From Hydrogenimonas urashimensis (lineage in GTDB: Bacteria > Campylobacterota > Campylobacteria > Campylobacterales > Hydrogenimonadaceae), in assembly GCF_016593255.1 (NCBI RefSeq), contig NZ_AP023212.1:1104001-1168000 (forward strand): a DNA stretch of 64,000 nt, read 5' to 3'. A program made the position numbers and the translations under genes. Each line of letters begins with the position of its first letter. The first letter of the stretch is position 1. A model generated the notes under the pieces. It worked only from the letters and a program-made list of their open reading frames with translations. It was not told the origin of the DNA and ran no database searches. This document shows positions 34,173 through 41,589 of this stretch, one piece after another.

Positions 34173-37169
34173 TCACTGTTTCCTCAACGATTCCAGCACC
34201 GTGGCGATCAGATCGTCGTCGTCCCGGCTGCGTGCCTTGAGATACTCTTTTTTTTCGTCATTATACTGTATCGTGATGTTTTCGTTGTAGTTGCTGATCC
34301 GTTCGACACCCTTTTGAGCCGCCAGGACTTTGATGGTAACCAGGTCGAGAAACTGCCGCGTCGGCAGGTCGGGTTTGCCGAAACGGTCCTCGATTTCGCT
34401 CTCGATCTCGATAACGTCGTGCGGCTCGCTGCATCCGCTGAGCCTTCGGTAAAGCTCCAGACGCACGCGATCGTGTGGAACGAGTTCGTCGGAGATATAG
34501 GCGGTGATCGAGAGTTTGACCTCCACACTTTGGCGCTTGGGCATCGCTTCGTGAGTTAATGTACGGATGGCGTCTTCGAGCATCTTCAGATAGAGAGCGT
34601 ATCCGATCTGCTTGATGTGGCCGCTCTGGCTCTCGCCGATCAGGTTGCCGCCGCCGCGAATCTCCAGGTCGTGGTAGGCCAGTACCGCCCCGCTGCCCAG
34701 GAAGCTGTTGGATTCCAAAGCTATGAGCCGCCGTTTCGCCTGCTCGCTCAAAGCCTCCTTGTTCTCCACCAGAAAATAGCAGTACCCCTCCACTTTGCCC
34801 CGTCCTACGCGCCCGCGCAGCTGGTGCAGGTCGGCCATGCCGAAGCGGTCGGCTCCGTCGACGATCATTGTGTTGACCTTGGGCAGGTGGATGCCCGACT
34901 CGATGATGGAGGTCGAAAGCAGCAGGTCGTATTCGCCCGCCTCGAAGCGGAGCATCTCCTTCTCGGTCTGGGCCGCCGTGATCTTCGAGTGGAGTATCAG
35001 GATGCGAAGCTTCGGCAGAATCTCCAGAATTTCCGCCTTCTTGCTCTCGATGCCGGCGATGGAGTTGTAAACATAGAAGATCTGCCCGCCCCGGCGCAGC
35101 TCGCGCATCACCGCCTCCTTCACCACCGTTTCGTCGAAACTCTTGACGAAGGTGCGCACCCCTTTGCGCTCCGTCGGCGGGGTGCGCAGTTCGCTGTATC
35201 CCTTGATTTTGGATAGCGCCATGTTGAGGCTGCGGGGAATCGGTGTGGCGCTCATGGAGAGCACGTGCACATCGGCGCTCATCTTTTTGAGGGCCTCTTT
35301 CTGCTTGACGCCGAATTTGTGCTCCTCGTCGATAATCACCAGTCCCAGGTCGGCGAATTTCGCCCCAAGCAAAGCGTGGGTGCCGATCACCAGGTCGAGT
35401 TCGCCTTTTTCGAGACCTTCGAGAATCTGCCGTTTGTGCTTGGCTGTCGTGAAACGGTCGAGTTTGTCGATGCGCACCCCAAAAGGCTCCAGTCGCGCTT
35501 TGACGCTTTTGTAGTGCTGGGCGCTCAGGAGGGTTGTCGGCACGACGAAGACGCTCTGGTACCCCGATTTCGCCACAGCCAAAATGGCGTTCATCGCCAC
35601 CTCGGTCTTGCCGAATCCCACGTCGCCGCTGAGCAGCCTGTCCATCACCCGCCCGCTGGAGAGGTCGGCGAAAATCTCCTCCACCGCCGTCACCTGGTCG
35701 GGGGTGTACTCGAATCCCGCCGATGCCCTGAACCGGGCCAGCTCCGGGAAATCGGTCCGTATCACCGCCCCTTTGATCAGCATCCGTTTCGCCGACATGC
35801 TGACGATCTCGCCGGCGATGGCAAAGAGGCGCTCCTTGACTTTCGCCTTGAGCTTGCCGAATCCCCCTTTGCCCAGGCGGTCGAGCACCGGCAGGGTGCC
35901 CCCCTCGGCGATATAGCGGTCGATCATGTCGAGGTTTTCGACCGGCAGCAGCAGCGTATCGTCGTTTTGGTACTGGATATGGACGAAATCCCGCACGGCG
36001 CCAAGCACCTGGTGGGGTTCGATCCCCTTGAAGATGCCGACACCGTAGTTTTCGTGCACCACGTAATCGCCCGGTTTCAGGTCGTCCAGCAGTATCGTGG
36101 GCCGTTTGACGGCCCGTTTTCTGAAAGGTTTGTTGAGGGAGACGATGATTTTGTCGGGTGTCAGCAGATTGACGATCCCCTCGTCTTTGACGACGGTGGC
36201 TTTGGCGATCTCTTTGATGGGGCTTCGACGCACCAGCGCTTCGTTGGCGGCGACGATAACCAGTTTGCGATCGGGATAGTTGTCGGTCAGAAGATCGACA
36301 TTGATCGGCTCGATCGCCTTGATACGTGTCGTTTCGGGAACGACGGGCACATCGAAACGCTCCCTAGGCAGGGCGTTGAGTGCGTGTTCGTAGGCAAAGG
36401 CCACCTCGCCGGAGAGATCCTTCGCCGCAACGATTCTTCTGCCCGATGCCAGATCCTGTGCCAGATCCTCCAGATACCAGAGCCCCAGGGAGGAGACATC
36501 CTTGACGAAGACATCGCTTTCGCTCTCTTCGCACCGTTTCTGCAGCGCCTCGAAGGCCGCTTTCTGAAGCGAAAAAAGCGCCGGTTCGATCTCGATTCTC
36601 TCGATCTCCTCGTTCTTGTCGGATTTCTGGGTCTCCACCTCGAAGGTACGGATGCTCTCGACCTCCGTATCGAAAAGGCTGATACGCCACGGCTTTTCAC
36701 TGCCCGGGCTGAAGATATCGATGATATCGCCCCGCATGGAAACCTCCCCCTTCGCCTCAACGACGTCGACGAAGGTGTATCCCCAGGCGTAGAGTCTCTC
36801 CTTGAGACTCTTTAGATCGATATCTTCGCCGAATTCGACAAAAAAGGTTTGCAGAAGCTCCGGTTTGGGCAGAGGATAAAGAAGCGTATGAAACGGCGCG
36901 ATCAGCAACACCCCGCTCCCTGTTCTTGATTTCCGATTCCCGATTTCCGCATAGTAGCGTTTCAGCGCATCGTTCAGCGCGAAAAGCTCCTCCTGCCAGC
37001 TGCGAAGATCTTCGCCCCAGGCGGCTCTGAAATCGGGAAGCACCCTCGCGGTGATGCCGTGGAGTTTCGCTACCGTGGCGGCACTCTGCGCCTCTTTGTC
37101 ATCCTCGACGAGCAGGATGTCGGGGATCTTCCGCTTTTGAAAATAGTCGTAGAGATTCGCTTCGATCAT
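34173..37169 (-). CDS. mfd: Transcription-repair coupling factor
   Basis: Mfd removes stalled RNA polymerase and recruits UvrA. At 998 residues it is shorter than the E. coli protein (1148) but of usual size for the phylum. The UvrB-like N-terminus includes DIIDIFSPGSEKPWRI. The polymerase-interaction domain has LKPGDYVVHENYGVGIFKGIE. The RecG-like motor has RLLSGDVGFGKTEVAMNA (P-loop), IIDEEHKFGVKQKE, MSATPIPRSLNMAL and QLRGRVGRGKVEGYCYFL. A heptamer array (36923-36950) is translated near residue 75 as EIGNRKSRTGSG. Its start overlaps the bactofilin stop (ATGA). Confidence 0.96.
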   Translation of the reverse strand: MIEANLYDYFQKRKIPDILLVEDDKEAQSAATVAKLHGITARVLPDFRAAWGEDLRSWQEELFALNDALKRYYAEIGNRKSRTGSGVLLIAPFHTLLYPLPKPELLQTFFVEFGEDIDLKSLKERLYAWGYTFVDVVEAKGEVSMRGDIIDIFSPGSEKPWRISLFDTEVESIRTFEVETQKSDKNEEIERIEIEPALFSLQKAAFEALQKRCEESESDVFVKDVSSLGLWYLEDLAQDLASGRRIVAAKDLSGEVAFAYEHALNALPRERFDVPVVPETTRIKAIEPINVDLLTDNYPDRKLVIVAANEALVRRSPIKEIAKATVVKDEGIVNLLTPDKIIVSLNKPFRKRAVKRPTILLDDLKPGDYVVHENYGVGIFKGIEPHQVLGAVRDFVHIQYQNDDTLLLPVENLDMIDRYIAEGGTLPVLDRLGKGGFGKLKAKVKERLFAIAGEIVSMSAKRMLIKGAVIRTDFPELARFRASAGFEYTPDQVTAVEEIFADLSSGRVMDRLLSGDVGFGKTEVAMNAILAVAKSGYQSVFVVPTTLLSAQHYKSVKARLEPFGVRIDKLDRFTTAKHKRQILEGLEKGELDLVIGTHALLGAKFADLGLVIIDEEHKFGVKQKEALKKMSADVHVLSMSATPIPRSLNMALSKIKGYSELRTPPTERKGVRTFVKSFDETVVKEAVMRELRRGGQIFYVYNSIAGIESKKAEILEILPKLRILILHSKITAAQTEKEMLRFEAGEYDLLLSTSIIESGIHLPKVNTMIVDGADRFGMADLHQLRGRVGRGKVEGYCYFLVENKEALSEQAKRRLIALESNSFLGSGAVLAYHDLEIRGGGNLIGESQSGHIKQIGYALYLKMLEDAIRTLTHEAMPKRQSVEVKLSITAYISDELVPHDRVRLELYRRLSGCSEPHDVIEIESEIEDRFGKPDLPTRQFLDLVTIKVLAAQKGVERISNYNENITIQYNDEKKEYLKARSRDDDDLIATVLESLRKQ
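36923..36950 (-). repeat. Heptamer array inside mfd
   Basis: Four gapless units on the + strand: TTCTTGA, TTTCCGA, TTCCCGA and TTTCCGC. They correspond to CGGAAAT/CGGGAAT-type units on the coding strand. It lies in the UvrB-like N-terminal domain and keeps the frame. Confidence 0.72.
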
Positions 37170-37492
37170 TGGGTTGCCGTATCCTTGTTGATTTTGAACG
37201 CTTCGATGCTGCCGCGACAGACGCCGGTATCACTCTGATCCACCTCAAGAGCCCAGATGTCGCCGATAACGGTGCCGCCCAGATAGACCTCCGCCGCGTG
37301 CACTTCACCGTGAATCACGGCCCCTTTGGCGACGATGACATAGCTTTTGGCTTCGACATTTCCCAGCACCTCGCCATCGACATGGACCCCTCCGGCGCTG
37401 CGGATATCTCCTGTTACGGTCGTTGCTGGTGCGATGACGGTGGTAGGGCCTGTGCGGCCATATGACTCACCAGTGCGATGAAAGATTCCCAT
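37166..37492 (-). CDS. ccmA: Bactofilin (CcmA-type polymer-forming cytoskeletal protein)
   Basis: Starting at ATG 37492 the protein has 108 residues: a short disordered N-terminus (MGIFHRTGES), then the beta-helical bactofilin domain with TVIAPATTVTGDIRSAGGVHVDGEVLGNV, IVAKGAVIHGEVHAAEVYLGG and GSIEAF. In H. pylori CcmA forms filaments that organise the Csd endopeptidases for helical cell shape. The frame is open to ATG 37543, but the shorter start fits the family. In either case the 5' end lies inside the 3' end of the M23 gene in a different frame (79 or 130 bases shared). Confidence 0.88.
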   Translation of the reverse strand: MGIFHRTGESYGRTGPTTVIAPATTVTGDIRSAGGVHVDGEVLGNVEAKSYVIVAKGAVIHGEVHAAEVYLGGTVIGDIWALEVDQSDTGVCRGSIEAFKINKDTATQ

Positions 37493-38328
37493 GGTACCTG
37501 TTTCACTTTCCTGAAGATGGAGCGGTATCTCTCTTTTTTCCATCGGATAAACCAGTACGGGTTGACGGGCCGTGTCAAAAAACGTATTTCGTAATGCAGA
37601 TGGGGCGCCGTGCTGAGCCCCGTATTGCCGCTCAGTCCGATGAGGTCTCCCTTGACGAGTGTGTCTCCTTTGTGGACACTCCTTGTTTTCAGATGCCCGT
37701 AATAGGTCTTGAAACCGAAACCGTGATCGACGATGACGAGATTGCCGTAGCCGCTTCGCTTGTGGTATCCCGAATATTCGACCACCCCGTCTGCCGTCGT
37801 CCAGACCGGATTGCCCCGTTTCGCCCGCAGATCGATGCCGGGATGAAACTCACGGCTCTTTCGTATCGGATGCCTGCGCCATCCGAAAGCGCTTGTCACA
37901 CCCTCCATCGGCAGGGGCTCCCCGTTGGGTACTATCGAAAAGAGCAGGGCGATCTGGGCGGCCGAGAGCGTGACGTTTTCGAGCCGGGTCGATGTCGAAA
38001 AGTTCGTATCCGGCTTTTGACCGACCAGAACCTCCAGGTCGCTGAGCCGGTCTCCGAGACGATCGAGCTCGCGCTGACGCACCTCGATGTGCCGATTGAG
38101 CGTCGAAATATTGTGTTCCAGCGTCCCGATCTGCCTTTCAAGGACCTTCTGGCGGAGTTTCGCTTCGTCGTACGCGTCTTCGAGCCACTCGAGATAGAAC
38201 CATGTCGCCGCCCCCGTTACGACAAGACCCCCGATCACCGCCAGTCCGATCCCTTTGACGATCTGTTTGAGCGTGTACTGCCGGAACGTCTTCGTATCGG
38301 TGATCGTGACAAGGAATCTGTTTTTCAC
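37414..38328 (-). CDS. M23 (LytM) endopeptidase, Csd1-like
   Basis: The 304-residue protein has one N-terminal membrane helix (GIGLAVIGGLVVTGAATWFYLEWL), a coiled coil around residues 55-100 and a LytM domain. That domain has EFHPGIDLRAKRG, YYGHLKTRSV and the zinc ligands HLHYEIRF. It faces the periplasm and would trim peptidoglycan cross-links. The neighbouring bactofilin gene matches the csd1-ccmA cell-shape pair of Helicobacter. The C-terminal 26-43 codons overlap the bactofilin gene, and the very end (ALPPSSHQQRP) looks unstructured. Confidence 0.9.
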   Translation of the reverse strand: MKNRFLVTITDTKTFRQYTLKQIVKGIGLAVIGGLVVTGAATWFYLEWLEDAYDEAKLRQKVLERQIGTLEHNISTLNRHIEVRQRELDRLGDRLSDLEVLVGQKPDTNFSTSTRLENVTLSAAQIALLFSIVPNGEPLPMEGVTSAFGWRRHPIRKSREFHPGIDLRAKRGNPVWTTADGVVEYSGYHKRSGYGNLVIVDHGFGFKTYYGHLKTRSVHKGDTLVKGDLIGLSGNTGLSTAPHLHYEIRFLTRPVNPYWFIRWKKERYRSIFRKVKQVPWESFIALVSHMAAQALPPSSHQQRP

Positions 38329-38330
38329 GC

Positions 38331-39488
38331 TTAGACTTCAAATCTTTTCAAGAATGCCTCGGCCACGAGGAACGACCCGAATACCAGATAATTCTCCGTG
38401 GGTGTCACACCCCGGAATCTGCTAACATCAAGACCGGCATGTGACGCGGCTTCGGCGAGCTTCTCAGGCGCCATGGCGCGATCGCTTTCGATAGCGATGA
38501 TCTCCAGACGTTTGACGACAGGCTTTAGAGTCTTCAGTATCGCTTCGGCATCTTTGTCGCTCAGGGCATTGTATACCAAAACCACCTTCTTCCCGTCAAG
38601 GGCTTCGGCGACACGCCGGGCACCGAGCAGGTTGTGCCCCACATCGAGCACGACATTGGGGGCAATCCGTTCGAACCGTCCCCTCATACGCACCGCCGCC
38701 AGCGCCTCCCAGGGAACCGGATCTCTTGTTAGCAGGGTGTATGCGGCGGCGGCCGTCATCGCGTTTTCACGGTAAAAGTCGGGCCATCCGCACTTTTTGG
38801 CCACTTTCTTGATCTCGTGGCGGCAGGTCGCGTTACAAAGCGTTCGGGCACGAAAAAGCGCCACCCCTTTTTTGGAAGCGATCTCTTCCGCGACTCTGCA
38901 GACGAGCGGATCGGTCTGAGGGGCCAGAAGAAGCCGCTTTTGAACGCTTCGGATCTTCGTGGCGGCGATCTCTTCGATCGTCTCTCCGAGAAAGGCCTGA
39001 TGGTCGATGCCTACCGGCGTCACCACCGTCAGCGAGTTCGGAACCACGCTTGTGGCGTCGAACTCCCCGCCGAGTCCCGCTTCAAGAACGATAAACTCCA
39101 GCGATTCAAAGGCGACAAGAGCCAGCAGAGTGGTATACTCGAAGTAGCTCAGCGTTTCGGCTCTTTCCGGGGCGAGCCATTTCATCAGTTTCCGGTGAGC
39201 GCGCTGCAGTGTCGCATCGTCCGCATCTTTCCCGTCGATCCAGATACGCTCGTTGAATTTCACAATATGGGGAGAGCTGTAGTGGCCGACGTGCGCCCCT
39301 TTTTGCCGCAGCATCGTCGCCAACATCCGGCCCGTGCTCCCTTTCGCGTTGGTTCCTACCAGATGCACGACGGTTCCGAGCCGCAGATGGGACTCGACCT
39401 CCCTGAAGGCGCCGGGCATGCGTGCCAGATCGATCCGGTCGTAGTAGAGAGGTTTCGTCGCGAGAAAATCGGAAAGATTCTGTTCCAT
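38331..39488 (-). CDS. folC: Bifunctional folylpolyglutamate/dihydrofolate synthase
   Basis: FolC adds glutamate to dihydropteroate and to folates in the cytoplasm. The 385-residue Mur-ligase-like protein has the P-loop GTNAKGSTGRML (a variant of GTNGKGST). HYSSPHIVKFNERI, LEAGLGGEFDAT, VTPVGIDHQAFLG and the C-terminal LDVGHNLLGA follow. The position between the csd1-like gene and lptE/leuS matches the Helicobacter order, apart from the GGDEF gene now lying between folC and lptE. Its start touches the stop of the GGDEF gene. Confidence 0.94.
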   Translation of the reverse strand: MEQNLSDFLATKPLYYDRIDLARMPGAFREVESHLRLGTVVHLVGTNAKGSTGRMLATMLRQKGAHVGHYSSPHIVKFNERIWIDGKDADDATLQRAHRKLMKWLAPERAETLSYFEYTTLLALVAFESLEFIVLEAGLGGEFDATSVVPNSLTVVTPVGIDHQAFLGETIEEIAATKIRSVQKRLLLAPQTDPLVCRVAEEIASKKGVALFRARTLCNATCRHEIKKVAKKCGWPDFYRENAMTAAAAYTLLTRDPVPWEALAAVRMRGRFERIAPNVVLDVGHNLLGARRVAEALDGKKVVLVYNALSDKDAEAILKTLKPVVKRLEIIAIESDRAMAPEKLAEAASHAGLDVSRFRGVTPTENYLVFGSFLVAEAFLKRFEV

Positions 39489-41023
39489 CAGGCTGCGATT
39501 TTGTTGCGACCGCCCTCTTTGGCCTGGTAGAGATTCTCATCGGCCCGTTTGAGCATCTCTTCCATGCTTGCATTGGAGACCCTGTCGGCGACGCCGCCGC
39601 TGATCGTGATCGGGATGCGCTCGCCCTTGTACATGAATTTGCTCCTGGAGACCACATCTCGCAGTTTTTCAGCGAAGCGCATGGCTCCCTCGCGGCCGGT
39701 CTTGGGCAGGACCACGAGAAACTCCTCGCCACCCCACCGTCCGACGAAATCGACCTCCCGGCTGTAGCGGCGCAGCATCTTACCGAAAGAGGCCAGCACC
39801 ACGTCGCCCGCATCGTGCCCGTAATTGTCGTTGACCGCTTTGAAGTGGTCGATGTCGAAAAGGACGACGGCGTAGTTGTCCCCGTAGCGCTTGAATGTCG
39901 CCTCCTGTTTTTTGATGAAATCGTCGATGGCCCGGCGGTTCGGCAGTTTCGTCAGGGTATCGGTTCCCGATTTTTTCCGCTCTTTCCGCAGCGCCTCTTC
40001 AAGTATTCGCACCTTTTGACGCAGTTCGGCGATCTCTTCCCTGCTCTTTTTCATCTCGTCGCCCAGTACCCGCGTCTCCGTCTCGAGCGACGTCGCGATG
40101 GAGCGTAGTTTGGTGTGGATCACTTCGAACGAATCGCTTTTTAGATTGACGTCGCCGAGCTCTCCCTGGATTTTGCAGATGGCGTCGTAGTTGTTCTCTC
40201 CGCAGTCGATCACTCTCACCAGCGCCATGTTGATATGTTCGATGATCGAATCGATTTCGCTCATCTGCGTCGTCACCGCTTTCTTGTCGAGCTCGATCCG
40301 CTTTTTGATGATGTAGCGGACATCCTCGATCATCGCCTGCGAAGTGAGAAGTTCGGGGTTGGAGCGGATCTGGGCACTGATCGTCGCGATCTCGTCGTTC
40401 ATGCCCGAGGCGATGGAGGGGGCAAGGGCCGCGACGAGTATCTGCGCGACGATCGTAAAATCGCCTCCGCCTCCGCTGTAGGATTTCAGGCACTCCGCCA
40501 ATCCGTTGACCATTGTCTCGAGATCATCGGTTTCGGTCGCGCAGTAGGGGGAGATCTTTTTCAAGAAGCTGTCGTCATACTCCATGACGAAGCGGTTCCA
40601 GTGGTCGCGGATTTCGTCGATTTCACTCTTCGTCAGATAGGCCGCGATCTTTTTGCCGTCCCGGGCCGCCATCTCCGCGGCTTTCCTGTTGTGAAGCATC
40701 GAAACGGCCTGCAGCAGCCGCTTGATTAGAAGGACATACGCCTGGATGATCTCCGAGCTTTTGGAAGAACCGGCACGCATCACCTCCGATCCGAGATACT
40801 GGATCAGCTGATCGACACTTGAGACATGACGGCTTTTGACACTCTTTTGAAGCTCCGGCGAGAGCCGTTTGAGAAATTTATCGAGCTTCTGGCACTCCTC
40901 CAATATGACATTGGCTTTTTTGGCGTGTTTGCAGAAAATGTCGCCATAAACTTCCGGTGTAAGTTGCAATCCGCGCGATTTGATCTCCCGCAGCGACTCT
41001 TTGATGATCTCCTGAACGGTCAT
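39488..41023 (-). CDS. Diguanylate cyclase (GGDEF) with long helical N-terminus
   Basis: In this 511-residue protein the C-terminal 170 residues form a GGDEF domain. LTKLPNRRAIDDF and FDIDHFKAVNDNYGH lead to the active-site RWGGEEFLVVLP. An RxxD inhibitory site (REVD) lies five residues before GGEEF, so product inhibition is likely. Residues 1-330 are predicted helical, with a coiled coil near 320-350, and carry no recognised sensor domain. There are no membrane segments, so it is cytoplasmic. It makes cyclic di-GMP. It is an addition to an otherwise conserved housekeeping operon and overlaps lptE by four bases. Confidence 0.9.
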   Translation of the reverse strand: MTVQEIIKESLREIKSRGLQLTPEVYGDIFCKHAKKANVILEECQKLDKFLKRLSPELQKSVKSRHVSSVDQLIQYLGSEVMRAGSSKSSEIIQAYVLLIKRLLQAVSMLHNRKAAEMAARDGKKIAAYLTKSEIDEIRDHWNRFVMEYDDSFLKKISPYCATETDDLETMVNGLAECLKSYSGGGGDFTIVAQILVAALAPSIASGMNDEIATISAQIRSNPELLTSQAMIEDVRYIIKKRIELDKKAVTTQMSEIDSIIEHINMALVRVIDCGENNYDAICKIQGELGDVNLKSDSFEVIHTKLRSIATSLETETRVLGDEMKKSREEIAELRQKVRILEEALRKERKKSGTDTLTKLPNRRAIDDFIKKQEATFKRYGDNYAVVLFDIDHFKAVNDNYGHDAGDVVLASFGKMLRRYSREVDFVGRWGGEEFLVVLPKTGREGAMRFAEKLRDVVSRSKFMYKGERIPITISGGVADRVSNASMEEMLKRADENLYQAKEGGRNKIAA

Positions 41024-41589
41024 AGTCTACCTCCTCGCAGCGTAATGCGCGAAACAAACGCATCGAGTGCTTTGCCCGACCCCTCTTTGATCGCCTGAAA
41101 ACGGAGGGCATCCGAAATGATCGCACGGGGCTGGATAGGGAAATCGTAAAATCCCGAAACTGTCTCGGTGCCGTGTTTTTTTGAAGAAGTATAACGGATA
41201 TTCAATGAAACTTTCGCACGATAGTAGATGGCGTAGCCGTTGACATCGTACTGAATCGGTGTGAAGGAGACACTGTTGAATTTGACGTGCAGCCTCGTCG
41301 TCGCACTCTCTTTGTCGGCGACAGCTGCACCGAAGCGGCTGACGATCGCTTCGTTCAAAGCGTCCTTGACAAGAACGGCGTTTTCAGGATCTCTGAGATA
41401 GACCTCGATTTCCGTATAGATCTTGTCGGTGAATACCTTTTGCGTGAAAGCCGTCGTCGGTTTGTAGCCGCAACCGATGAGAGTGAACAGTGAATAGTGG
41501 ATGGTGAACAGTGAGAGAAAAAAGATACGCAGTGATGGCCGTTTCCACTTTCTGGCGACCGACGACCAACGACCAACGACTTGTTTCAT
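41020..41589 (-). CDS. lptE: LPS-assembly lipoprotein LptE-like
   Basis: The 189-residue lipoprotein sits between leuS and the GGDEF gene, the position of lptE in Helicobacter. LIGCGYKP is a good lipobox with the acceptor cysteine near residue 39. The mature part has QKVFTDKIYTEIEVYLRDPENAVL, FNSVSFTPIQYDVNGYAIYYRAKVSL and DFPIQPRAI, a pattern of beta strands as in LptE, the plug of the LptD LPS translocon. The N-terminus is remarkable: VVGRWSSV and SLFTIHYSLFTL are both encoded by heptamer arrays, so the signal peptide is repeat-derived. ATG 41589 overlaps the leuS stop (TAATG). Confidence 0.8.
   Translation of the reverse strand: MKQVVGRWSSVARKWKRPSLRIFFLSLFTIHYSLFTLIGCGYKPTTAFTQKVFTDKIYTEIEVYLRDPENAVLVKDALNEAIVSRFGAAVADKESATTRLHVKFNSVSFTPIQYDVNGYAIYYRAKVSLNIRYTSSKKHGTETVSGFYDFPIQPRAIISDALRFQAIKEGSGKALDAFVSRITLRGGRL
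41482..41516 (+). repeat. Heptamer array (AGTGAAT family) forming the LptE signal-peptide core
   Basis: Five gapless units: AGTGAAC, AGTGAAT, AGTGGAT, GGTGAAC and AGTGAGA. On the minus strand it is translated as SLFTIHY then SLFTL, a seven-residue periodic hydrophobic segment directly before the LIGC lipobox. Confidence 0.85.
41556..41576 (-). repeat. Heptamer array (GTCGTTG family) at the start of lptE
   Basis: Three gapless units on the + strand: CGACCGA, CGACCAA and CGACCAA. These belong to the family also seen at 8247, 8664 and 53901. On the minus strand it encodes the VVGRWSSV segment just after the lptE start. Confidence 0.8.

Noticed and set aside
35265-36815. Long plus-strand open frame opposite mfd, and similar long frames opposite hldE, leuS, secD, rho and the helicase gene
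   Set aside because: They mirror well-supported genes on the other strand, have no ribosome-binding sites and encode compositionally odd proteins without domains; high G+C coding sequence creates such frames.
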